Assembly (NCBI GenBank): GCA_023411395.1
Contig: JAEYOV010000019.1
Span: 1-25,790 of the forward strand
DNA: 25,790 bases
Direction: 5' to 3'
Source of the DNA: Bacillota bacterium
GTDB taxonomy: Bacteria; Bacillota; Clostridia; Christensenellales; Aristaeellaceae
Part shown: piece by piece, positions 6,917 through 16,000 of the stretch
Layout: every line of letters begins with the position of its first letter
How positions within the stretch are numbered: position 1 is the stretch's first letter
Translations under genes and position numbers: made by a program
The notes under the pieces: generated by a model
Database searches by the model: none
What the model was told of the DNA's origin: nothing
The model's input: only the letters and a program-made list of their open reading frames with translations

Positions 6917-8233
6917 TCAATCCCGCAGTTTCTGGGCCAAATCCCCTACAATGGAAAGCGAACGTGCGGCCACGGCCTCGTACCTTTGCACTTTGTTGCG
7001 GATACGCTTTTTTCCCGGCTCCACCGGCAGGGGCTCTATCAGGCCGAAACAGCAGTTCATAGGCTGAAAATCCCGGTTGGGGGTGGACACGTAATGAGCC
7101 ATGGCCCCCAGGGCCGTACTCCGGGGGAAGACGGGCGGCTCCTTGCCCATCAGGCGGCAAGCCAGGGAGATGCCTGCCACCAGGCCGCTGCCGGCGCTTT
7201 CCACATAGCCTTCCACCCCGGTCATCTGCCCGGCGAAATACAGCCCGGGCCTCTCCTTCATTTGATAGGTTTCATCCAGCATGCCGGGGCTTTGCAAAAA
7301 CGTGTTGCGGTGCATCACCCCGTAGCGGGCGTATACCGCGTTTTCAAGCCCCGGGATCATGCCGAACACCCGCTTCTGCTCCCCGAACTTCAGCCGCGTC
7401 TGAAAGCCCACCAGGTTGTACAGTGTTCCTTCGGTATTATCCTGGCGCAATTGCACCACGGCGTATGGCTCGCGCCCGGTGCGGGGGTCCTTTAGCCCTA
7501 CGGGCTTTAACGGCCCGAAGGCCAGCACCATATGCCCCCGGCGGGCCAAGCTCTCCACCGGCATACAGCCTTCGAAAACCTTCGTTTCCTCAAAGCCGTG
7601 GACGGGGGCGGTTTCCGCGTCGAGAAGCGCCTGCACAAAGGCGTCGTACTGCGCCTGGTCCATGGGGCAGTTAAGGTAATCCTCTCCCCTGTCATAGCGG
7701 GACTGGCGGAAAACCTTCGTTGTATCCAGCGATTCCAGCGTCACGATGGGCGCGGCGGCATCGTAAAAATGCAGCGCCGTCATGCCGGGCAACTGCAAAA
7801 TGGCCTCCGCCAGCGCATCGCCGGTCAAAGGCCCGGTGGCGATGATGGCGGGACCATCGGGAATTTCCGATGCCTCCCGGCGCTCCACTGTCACAAGCGG
7901 ATGGTTTTCCAAAGCATCGGTGATGTATTTGGAGAAGCCCTCCCTGTCCACCGCCAGCGCGCCGCCGGCAGGCACCCTTGTGGCGTCCGCCGCCTTCATA
8001 ACCAAGGAACCCAAAAGGCGCATTTCCTCTTTGAGGAGGCCTACCGCATTTACGAGCCTGTCCGAGCGAAGGCTGTTGGAGCAGCACAGCTCCGCCATCC
8101 CCGGCGCGTGGTGGGCGGGGGTGTATTTGACCGGCTTCATTTCCACGATGGTCACGGGGATGCCGCGGGAAGCAAGCTGCCAGGCAGCTTCCGCGCCTGC
8201 AAGCCCCGCGCCGACCACCGTTGCGCTGTTCAT
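6917..8233 (-). CDS. trmFO: TrmFO, folate/FAD-dependent tRNA U54 methyltransferase
   Basis: The product is 438 residues. It forms ribothymidine at position 54 of the tRNA T-loop using 5,10-methylene-tetrahydrofolate and reduced FAD. The FAD-binding GAGLAGAEAA motif is at 8-17, followed by HHAPGMAELCCSNSLRSD (41-58), whose Cys51 aligns with the conserved cysteine near position 53 of Bacillus TrmFO. A second conserved region is GCMPVESLARRG, and the C-terminal FAD block is FAGQMTGVEGYVESAGSG. The start codon overlaps the topA stop (ATGA, four bases), giving translational coupling. The topA-trmFO pairing is the usual Firmicute arrangement. Confidence 0.98.
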   Translation of the reverse strand: MNSATVVGAGLAGAEAAWQLASRGIPVTIVEMKPVKYTPAHHAPGMAELCCSNSLRSDRLVNAVGLLKEEMRLLGSLVMKAADATRVPAGGALAVDREGFSKYITDALENHPLVTVERREASEIPDGPAIIATGPLTGDALAEAILQLPGMTALHFYDAAAPIVTLESLDTTKVFRQSRYDRGEDYLNCPMDQAQYDAFVQALLDAETAPVHGFEETKVFEGCMPVESLARRGHMVLAFGPLKPVGLKDPRTGREPYAVVQLRQDNTEGTLYNLVGFQTRLKFGEQKRVFGMIPGLENAVYARYGVMHRNTFLQSPGMLDETYQMKERPGLYFAGQMTGVEGYVESAGSGLVAGISLACRLMGKEPPVFPRSTALGAMAHYVSTPNRDFQPMNCCFGLIEPLPVEPGKKRIRNKVQRYEAVAARSLSIVGDLAQKLRD

Positions 8234-10359
8234 TCGTCGCTGTCCTCCCCGGCCTGGGCTGTAGCTACCTTGACCTTATACCGGCACGTTTCATTGGCGC
8301 ACAGGTGCCACTTTTCGCCTTTTCGCCCCACCTTCTCGGTCATGTAGCCGCCGCACTGGGGACAGCGGTCCACAACAGGCAGCTCCCAGCTTACAAAATC
8401 GCATTCGGGATACCCCTCGCAACCGTAGAACTTCCTGTTCTTGCGGCTGTTCTTTTCCATGAGCCTTTTCCCGCACTTGGGACAGGGTGCCTCGATATAA
8501 TTGATAATGGCCTTGGTGTTGCGGCACTCGGGAAAATTGGGGCAGGCAAGGAACTTGCCGAAGCGTCCCATCTTGTACACCATCATGGCGCCGCACAGAT
8601 CGCAGGGTATATCGCTGGGTTCATCGGCGATGTGCACCTTTTCCACCTGCTCCTCCGCCTTTTTCAGCGTCTCCTCAAAGGGCGGATAAAAGGTGCGCAG
8701 AATGTCACGCCAGTCGGCCTTGCCCTCCTCCACGTCGTCCAGCTCATCCTCCAGCTCAGCGGTGAACTCGGTATCCACGATCTTGGAAAAATACTGCTCC
8801 ATCATATCGGTGACCATGCGGCCAAGTTCAGTGGGATAGAGGCGTTTTTTCTCCCGGCTCACATACCCGCGGGCGATGATGGTGGTAATGGTGGGGGCGT
8901 AGGTGCTGGGCCGGCCGATGCCCTTTTCCTCCAGCGCCCGCACCAGGGATGCCTCGGTGTAGCGGGCCGGGGGCTGGGTGAAATGCTGCTCGCTTTGAAC
9001 ATCCTCCACCGCCACGGCGTCGCCTTCCTTCAATTGGGGCAGGGTGGTTTCGCTGCTTTGAATGTCCTCGTCGCTGCCCTCCTCATATACGGAGGTAAAG
9101 CCGGGGAATTTCTTGTGCTCGCCGTAAAAGCGCAACCCCACACCGTTGCCGCCGATTTCCAGGGTGAGGGTGTCGTACAGGGCCGGCATCATCTGGCTGG
9201 CCAGGAACCTGGAGTAGATCAGGCGGTACAGGCTGAACTGCTCCTTGGTCAGAAACGCCTTGATGCTCTCCGGCGTGCGGCGAACGTCCGTGGGCCGGAT
9301 GGCCTCGTGGGCCTCCTGGGCGTTTTTGCGGCCCTTGAAATCGTTCGGCGCTTCCGGAAGGTATTCCGGCCCGAAGCGCTCTGGAATGTACTGGCGCACC
9401 GCTTCCATGGCGTCGTCGGAAATGCGCACGGAGTCCGTGCGGATGTAGGTTACCAGGCCCTGGATATCCTTTTCCTCCAGCTCGATGCCTTCATAAAGCT
9501 GCTGTACCACCTGCATGGTTTTGGCGGTGGTGTAGTTCAGCTTGCGGCTGGCCTCCTGCTGCAAAGAGGATGTAGTAAAGGGGGCGGCGGGCGTTTTTTT
9601 GCGCTCGCCCGTTTTCACGCCGTACACGGCAAAGCGGGCGCGTTTGATGCGCTCCACCGCATTTTCGGCCTCCTGCTGGGTTTTGATTTCGCATTTCGTG
9701 CCATCCAGAGAAGTCAGGCGCGCGTCAAAATGGACCTTCTTCCCGCGGCTGGAAAAGCATTGCGCCCGGGCGGTGATATCCCAGTATTCCTCGGGGATGA
9801 ATGCCTCGATGTCCTGTTCCCGCATCACGACCATGCGGGTGGCCACGCTTTGCACGCGGCCGGCGGACAGGCCCTTTTTCACCTTGGCCCAAAGCAGCGG
9901 GCTGATTTTGTAGCCCACCAGCCGGTCCAATACGCGGCGGGCCTGCTGGGCATCCACCCGGCCCATATCGATGGGGCGGGGCGAGCGCAGCGCGCTTTGC
10001 ACCGCCTTTTTCGTGACCTCGTGAAATTCGATGCGGCAGGGCTTTTCCGTATCCAGGCCCAAAGTCTGGGCCAGATGCCAGGAGATGGCCTCGCCTTCCC
10101 TATCAGGGTCGGTGGCCAGCAAAATCTGCGAAGCGTTCTTGGCTTCCTTGCGGATTTTGGTCAGAATTTTTCCCCGGCCCCTGATGGTGATGTATTTCAA
10201 ATCAAAATCGTGATCCACGTCTACGCCGATTTGAGATTTGGGCAGGTCCCTGATATGGCCCTGGGATGCCTCGACCTTATATCCTTTGCCCAGGAATTTG
10301 GCGATGGTGCGCGCCTTGGCAGGCGATTCGACGATAACCAGCTTGGTTTCTGTTGCCAC
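8230..10359 (-). CDS. topA: DNA topoisomerase I (type IA)
   Basis: The product is 709 residues. It relaxes negative supercoils by transient single-strand cleavage. The TOPRIM domain opens with LVIVESPAKA (7-16) and holds DPDRE (84-88). The active-site tyrosine is Y305 in GLVTYIRTDS. Three C-terminal four-cysteine zinc-ribbon modules start near residues 586, 626 and 666, all with intact cysteines. The start codon is GTG at 10359, chosen because GGAGGT sits six bases upstream and the protein begins with the expected TETKLVIVESP. It lies 43 bases after dprA and overlaps trmFO. Confidence 0.98.
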   Translation of the reverse strand: MATETKLVIVESPAKARTIAKFLGKGYKVEASQGHIRDLPKSQIGVDVDHDFDLKYITIRGRGKILTKIRKEAKNASQILLATDPDREGEAISWHLAQTLGLDTEKPCRIEFHEVTKKAVQSALRSPRPIDMGRVDAQQARRVLDRLVGYKISPLLWAKVKKGLSAGRVQSVATRMVVMREQDIEAFIPEEYWDITARAQCFSSRGKKVHFDARLTSLDGTKCEIKTQQEAENAVERIKRARFAVYGVKTGERKKTPAAPFTTSSLQQEASRKLNYTTAKTMQVVQQLYEGIELEEKDIQGLVTYIRTDSVRISDDAMEAVRQYIPERFGPEYLPEAPNDFKGRKNAQEAHEAIRPTDVRRTPESIKAFLTKEQFSLYRLIYSRFLASQMMPALYDTLTLEIGGNGVGLRFYGEHKKFPGFTSVYEEGSDEDIQSSETTLPQLKEGDAVAVEDVQSEQHFTQPPARYTEASLVRALEEKGIGRPSTYAPTITTIIARGYVSREKKRLYPTELGRMVTDMMEQYFSKIVDTEFTAELEDELDDVEEGKADWRDILRTFYPPFEETLKKAEEQVEKVHIADEPSDIPCDLCGAMMVYKMGRFGKFLACPNFPECRNTKAIINYIEAPCPKCGKRLMEKNSRKNRKFYGCEGYPECDFVSWELPVVDRCPQCGGYMTEKVGRKGEKWHLCANETCRYKVKVATAQAGEDSDE

Positions 10360-10402
10360 AAAGATACCTCCATGTATAACTTACGCTGCCGCGCAGCCCG
10401 TT

Positions 10403-11503
10403 TTAAATAGATTGTTCCGTCAAGGAGTAGAGGTTTCCAGCGGATTTCTTTATTATTCCCGCAAGCTCCAGGATTGTCAAGAGCGAATTGAGCGGCGCTA
10501 TGTCCATGGCAAGCTTTTGCTTGATTTCCTCAAAGCTCAGGTCTTCTTTGCGCAAAAGCTCCGCCACCTTCTCCTGCCCCGGAATGGCTTGAATGACAGA
10601 TGCCTTTTTTGCAGCGGACGCCTCCTGTGTTTCCCAGCCCATATCCTCCAGAATATCCCTGGCACAGGTCACAAGCCGCGCCCCTTCCCGAAGAAGACTG
10701 TGGGGCGCTTGGGCCCCTTCTCTGTTTACAGGGCCCGGGAGCGCGAACACTTCCCGCCCCTGTTCCAGTGCGTGGCCCACGGTGATCATGCCGCCGCTTT
10801 TGAGACGGCCCTCCAAAAGCGCCACCCCGCCGCTGACACCGCTTAATATGCGGTTGCGGTCGGGAAAATGATAGTTGGCGGGCTTTGCCCCCAGGGGATA
10901 TTCCGACAGGAACACGCCTCCCATGTCCAGTACGCGGTGGAAAAGCTCCTCATTCTCCGGCGGGTAGACGGTGTCCAGGCCGCAGCCCAGAACCGCGGCG
11001 GTCTTTCCCCCGCCTTCCAGACAGCCCGAATGGGCAGCGGTATCGATACCTCTGGCAAAGCCGCTCACCACCGTCACACCATTTTGGCCCAGCTCCTTCC
11101 CCAGGAAAAACGCCATGTCCCGCCCGTAACGGCTGGGGGCGCGGGTGCCCACCAGGGCGATGGCTTTCCCCGACAGGATTTTGGGGTCGCCCAGCGCGTA
11201 CAGTATGGGCGGCGGGCAGGTGATGCTTTCCAAAAGCGGCGGATACAGCCCGTCCCCCGGAAACAGGGCGCGGATGTTTTTCTCCGCCATGGCGCTTTCC
11301 ACGCGTTCCAGCGCCTTTTCGTCACGGCACTCCTTGAGCATGCGGTAGGTTTGCGGCCCCAGCGGCTTTTCCATGTCCGGGCAAAAAGCTTCCCACACGG
11401 CCGCAGCGCTCCCGTATATCTCCAGCAGCTTGCCCGTTTTCCGGCTGGCCATATCAGCCTGGCTCAGCCATATGCGGCACCTTTCCTCCATTGTATATGG
11501 CAT
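10403..11503 (-). CDS. dprA: DNA-processing protein DprA (Smf)
   Basis: The product is 366 residues. DprA binds incoming single-stranded DNA and loads RecA during transformation. An N-terminal helical region (about 1-75) is followed by the Rossmann-like core with LVGTRAPSRYG, VVSGFARGIDTAAH, TAAVLGCGLDTVYPPEN, SEYPLG, FPDRNRIL, and the SGGMITVGHALEQGREVFALPG block. The C-terminal winged-helix domain lies at about 300-360. The ribosome site TGGAGG is encoded within the last codons of comM, and the start is only three bases after the comM stop, so expression of the two is tied together. Neighbouring comM supports a role in uptake and recombination, but no uptake machinery is in the window. Confidence 0.97.
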   Translation of the reverse strand: MPYTMEERCRIWLSQADMASRKTGKLLEIYGSAAAVWEAFCPDMEKPLGPQTYRMLKECRDEKALERVESAMAEKNIRALFPGDGLYPPLLESITCPPPILYALGDPKILSGKAIALVGTRAPSRYGRDMAFFLGKELGQNGVTVVSGFARGIDTAAHSGCLEGGGKTAAVLGCGLDTVYPPENEELFHRVLDMGGVFLSEYPLGAKPANYHFPDRNRILSGVSGGVALLEGRLKSGGMITVGHALEQGREVFALPGPVNREGAQAPHSLLREGARLVTCARDILEDMGWETQEASAAKKASVIQAIPGQEKVAELLRKEDLSFEEIKQKLAMDIAPLNSLLTILELAGIIKKSAGNLYSLTEQSI

Positions 11504-11506
11504 GGG

Positions 11507-13039
11507 CTACCTCCAATATTTCCCGTCAAGGTTGCGGTATTGGATGGCCTCCGCCACATCGGCCGTCGCGATGGCCCCGCCATCCCGGAGATCTGCGATG
11601 GTGCGGGCCACCTTCAGGATGCGCCCATAGGCCCGCATGCTCATGCCAAAGCGCGCCATGGCCAGATGAAGCACCTCCTGCGCCTCCTGAGACAGCGTAC
11701 AATACTTCTTCAACTGCCGGGCGTCCAGTTGCGCGTTGCAGAAAATGCTTTCCTCCCGGTAGCGTTCCTGCTGCAATTGCCTTGATTTTTGCACCCTCTC
11801 CCGCACGGTTTGAGAGGATTCCTCCCGGCCTGTGGCATTGATTTCGCCCACGGGCACCGCGTCCACCTCCACCTGGATGTCGATGCGGTCCAATAAAGGG
11901 CCGCTGATGCGGTCCAGATACCGGCGGATCTCGTTGGGATTGCAGCGGCACTGCTTGACACGGCTGCCATAAAACCCGCAGGGACAGGGATTCATGCTGG
12001 CCACCAGCATGCACCGGGCCTGGTAGCGGGACTGGGCCTGGATGCGGGATACCGACACCATCCCGTCCTCCAGCGGCTGGCGAAGCGCCTCCAGGGCGTT
12101 GCGGGAAAACTCCGGAAGCTCATCCAGAAACAATACGCCGTTATGGGCCAAGGATACTTCCCCGGGCCTTGCCGCCTGCCCGCCGCCTACCAGCGCGGGC
12201 AGGGAAGCGCTGTGGTGCGGCGCGCGGAAGGGGCGCCGGGTCAAGAGCCCGCCCTCCGGCGGGAGGTCGCCCACGATGGAATGAAGCCGCGTGGTTTCCA
12301 GCGCCTCTTCAAACGTCATGGGCGGAAGAATGCCCGGCAGGCACCGGGCCAGCATGGTCTTGCCGCTGCCTGGCACGCCGATAAGCAAGAGGTTGTGGCC
12401 TCCGGCCGCGGCGATTTCGATGGCTCTGCGCGCGGCGGACTGCCCCCGCACCTGGCTTAAGTCGTTGGCCTCCAATGTTTCCTGAAGGCAGCTTTCATAG
12501 CTGCGCTGGATCTGCGCCGGGATGCGTCTTTGACCTGTGAGATGGCGCACGGCCTCCGTCAAATCGGCGGCGGGAAACACCTGCATGCCCTGGATGCTTT
12601 CCACTTCCCTGGCATTCTTTGAGGGCAATACCACCTGATGGATTCCCTGCTCGTGGGCGCTGATCACCATGGGCAGTGCGCCCCGTACCGGGTTCAGTTC
12701 CCCCTGCAGCGACAGCTCCCCCATCAGCAGCACATCATGAAGGGGCGGGAAAGCCGTCTGGCCGCTGGCCTGCAAAACGCCGACGGCAATGGGCAGGTCG
12801 AAGGCCGGGCCCTCCTTGCGCACATCGGCAGGAGCCAGGTTCACCGTCACCCTGGCTACGGGCATACGAAATCCGCTGTTCATCAGGGCTGCCCGCACCC
12901 TGTCCCGGCTTTCCTTCACCGAAGCGTCGGGCAGGCCCACCACATCCAGCGCGGGAAGACCATTGGTGATGAACACCTCCACCTTCACGGCAAAGCCATC
13001 CACACCGCTCAAGCCATAGCCCAGGGTTTGGGAAAGCAT
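11507..13039 (-). CDS. comM: ComM/YifB-family Mg-chelatase-like AAA+ ATPase
   Basis: The product is 510 residues. An N-terminal Lon-protease-like fold (about 1-170, with VEVFITNGLPALDVVGLPD) precedes the AAA+ ATPase: Walker A GVPGSGKT (221-228), Walker B VLFLDE (302-307), the MNPCPCGFYG segment followed by CRC (a cysteine cluster near 353-367), and an Mg-chelatase C-terminal lid. In Gram-negative bacteria ComM is a branch-migration helicase used in natural transformation. The Firmicute proteins are homologues whose role is inferred. It lies 27 bases after the giant glycosyltransferase gene, with AAGGAG nine bases before the ATG. Confidence 0.95.
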   Translation of the reverse strand: MLSQTLGYGLSGVDGFAVKVEVFITNGLPALDVVGLPDASVKESRDRVRAALMNSGFRMPVARVTVNLAPADVRKEGPAFDLPIAVGVLQASGQTAFPPLHDVLLMGELSLQGELNPVRGALPMVISAHEQGIHQVVLPSKNAREVESIQGMQVFPAADLTEAVRHLTGQRRIPAQIQRSYESCLQETLEANDLSQVRGQSAARRAIEIAAAGGHNLLLIGVPGSGKTMLARCLPGILPPMTFEEALETTRLHSIVGDLPPEGGLLTRRPFRAPHHSASLPALVGGGQAARPGEVSLAHNGVLFLDELPEFSRNALEALRQPLEDGMVSVSRIQAQSRYQARCMLVASMNPCPCGFYGSRVKQCRCNPNEIRRYLDRISGPLLDRIDIQVEVDAVPVGEINATGREESSQTVRERVQKSRQLQQERYREESIFCNAQLDARQLKKYCTLSQEAQEVLHLAMARFGMSMRAYGRILKVARTIADLRDGGAIATADVAEAIQYRNLDGKYWR

Positions 13040-13066
13040 GGCTTCGTCTCCTTTACATCCTTTGTA

Positions 13067-16000
13067 TCAAAATCCAAGCCGGGGGAACAGCATCTGTATA
13101 TATTCCAGCCAATCAACAGGCGTTACCACACCGCTGGCATAGGGGTAAAAGCCGATGAACAGGATGGCTGCTGCGGCCACAAGCGTCCATAAAAACGGAG
13201 CATACGCCGCTTTCCAGGCGGTTTTGAGCCACTGGAAGCAGACCACCGTGCACAGGATGATAAAGGGTACGCTGGCGAAATAGTGGTAGATAAATGTGGA
13301 GCGGGGCACCAGCACCCAGGGCATGTACTGGCTTGAAAAGCCAATCAGCAGCAACGCCGGCACAGCATCATGCTCCCTGGTATGCACATGCAGCCGTCCT
13401 TTCCCGGTTCCCTTCCACACATGGCGCTTTATAAACGCGGCAAACACGATCATAAGGGATATGAGGCCTGTCCACCATACGGCGGGGTTGCCCATGGCGT
13501 AGATGGTGGAACCCGACCCCACCGGTACATAATTGCCTTTGAAGTACCACATCGGCTTCAAGATCAAGGGCCACTCCCACCAGGGGGACTGGAAGGGATG
13601 ATCCGCGCCCAGGCCCGGCGTGCCGTGGTAGGACAGCATGCCCTTTTGCGCCTCGATGATCTTTTGCACCGTCACACCGCCGCTGGGGGCAAAATAGGGA
13701 ATATAGGCCAGGTAATAGATGACGGCGGGTACAGCGATGAAGAAGATCAGGCAGTACAGGCAGGTAACAAGCACCCTCTTATTTCCCTCATCAGCAGCCT
13801 TGCCAACCGCCTGGCGCCGGGCCTCCGGCACGGCTTTCCAATGCGCTTTCAGCTCACGCGCTTCGCGGGCTTCCGCCAAATGCCGCCAGCAGCTCCAGAA
13901 AAAGAGCACCGCAAGGCCTGCCCCCGCATAGATGCCCACCCACTTGCTGGCGATGCCAAGGCCCATGAACAGGCCGGAGAGGGCCAGCGGAATCAGCGTC
14001 CGCCCAAAGGGCATTCCCCAGAAATCCATCTGAAGGTAACGGAACATACACAGATAGGCAAGCATAATGAACAGCACCGGGAAGCTGTCGATGGTGGCGA
14101 TGCGCGTCTGGGTAAAATGCATCAGGTCAAAGGCCATCAGCAGCATGGCGGCCGCAGCAAGGCCGGTACGCTTTGTCACCTGCTTGCCGAGCAGATACAT
14201 GGCAGGGAGCATCAATACTCCCGTAAGCGCGCCGGCAAACCGCCAGCCAAAGGGCGTCATGCCAAAAGCCATCACCGCCCAGCTCATCAGCACCTTGCCC
14301 AGCGGCGGATGGGATGTTTCGTAGGGATGAATGTTGTTGGCATGCTCGTAGGCGGTGCGGGCATGGTAGATCTCATCAAAATAGGTGCCGGTGTACCAGC
14401 CGGGCTCACCTTCCAGCGTATCCTGTTCATCGATCAGGTTTTGCGGCGGCTTGCCCAAACTGGAGCCGGGATTAAACCCGGTATGGGCGGATATGCCGGC
14501 CGGCAGCACCTGCTTGTCCGGGGTGCGCAGCAGCACTTCGTTCAGGTTCAAGCCAATAAAGGGCGCGGTGAGGCGCACATACCGGCCGGTCAAGTCCCTG
14601 GGCGCGCTGGTGTAGGATACGGAATCATTCATCTGATTGGCATACACCACATACTGCCACTGGAAGCAGTTCCCCTGCTGCATCTGGGCGGGATACTCCT
14701 CCGACCAATTTACGCCGTCATCACTCACCGCCACGGAGAAATCGTTGTGGTTGATCCCGCCGTAATAGAGTATCTGAAAATTCTTTTCCGCCCCCAGGTC
14801 GAAAACCACCTGTTCCCCCGCCTTTGTGGAAATCCAGGATGTTTGCGGAGCCTTCATGCTGCCCAGGTTCCAGAATGCCACCACGGCATACGTCAACGTA
14901 ATGCCGGCAAGCAGCAATGCATCCAGCCGCGTAAGATGAAGGCGCGCATCCGGGGGTGAAAGCAGCGCGACTTTCTCCCTGCTTTCCGCCATCGGAATAC
15001 CTTTCCCAAACAGGCGGACCATATGGTGTTCAGGCCGGTTCCCGGCGCAAAGCACCTCCCCGGTGTAAAAGGCAAAGCCGCAAAGCAAAAGATTTAAAAT
15101 GGAAAGCACAACGTTCAGACCATGAGGACTCGAGTTCAAATGCCCCATTTCCTTGCCCAGGCGGATGGTATTGTCCAGCACGACGCCCACATTCATGAAG
15201 GTCGTGACCGAAAAGCCAGCGATAAGGAGCAATATGCGCCAGTCCCGCTTTTGCAAATAAGCCAGGGAGAGCAGCAGCAGCGCCGGGAAAAGGTACCGTT
15301 CATGCATCTTGATCCCCAGCACGTACAAGACGATGTACAGGATGCCGCCCATCAGGGGCAGATTGCTTACGCTGTTCCCCCGGATATAGACCAGCACCAC
15401 CCACAGGATTGTAAGCGCCATGACCGCCGTGCCCAGGGTGGCATAATCCGCTTGAAGGGCCGCGAAAACAACAAAGGCGGCAAACGCCAGCGCCTGAAAA
15501 GCAAGATGTCCATATCTTGCAAGAAGATTTCCCTTGCGCTTTGCAACTGTAGCAAACTGCCAGAAGGCCAGCGCGCCGGTGACCGCCGCCATGCCAAGGG
15601 GAATGGCCAGTTCCGCCGTTGCCTGCAGCGATCCCCAGTTTGGGCCGGCCAGGTAATACAGGTTGGTGGTATTCACCGTGGTATAGGGATAAGAACTCAG
15701 CGTACCCTTGTACAATTGGTACAGCCATTCAAGCTTCTCAAAGAACCAGGTTCCTTCCTGCTTCAGGGAAAACGGCAGAACGATGATCCCCGCCGCCAGC
15801 ACAGACCACAAAAGGCCGAAGCCAAGCTGTTTCCAGTGCCGCTTCTCCTTTTTCCCAAGAAAATCCATAACAAGCGCCGCAAGGCCCAGCGGGCCCAGCA
15901 TCAGCGCCTGGGGCTTGATGAGCACACACAGCATGTAGGCGGGCAGAACCTTGTCCCACCTGCGTTCCAAGGCAAAAACGGCCACCAGCAAAAGGCCGAG

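Noticed and set aside
8221..10410. Plus-strand open frame of 729 codons antisense to topA
   Set aside because: It mirrors topA almost exactly, has no recognisable domain and is rich in His, Leu and Gly as expected from reading a GC-rich gene backwards. topA carries all catalytic motifs.
10868..11785. Plus-strand open frame crossing dprA and comM
   Set aside because: It spans the junction of two well-supported minus-strand genes and shows no domain.
13370..14959. Plus-strand open frame of 529 codons inside the glycosyltransferase gene
   Set aside because: It is a shadow of the opposite strand, with no ribosome site and no family features.
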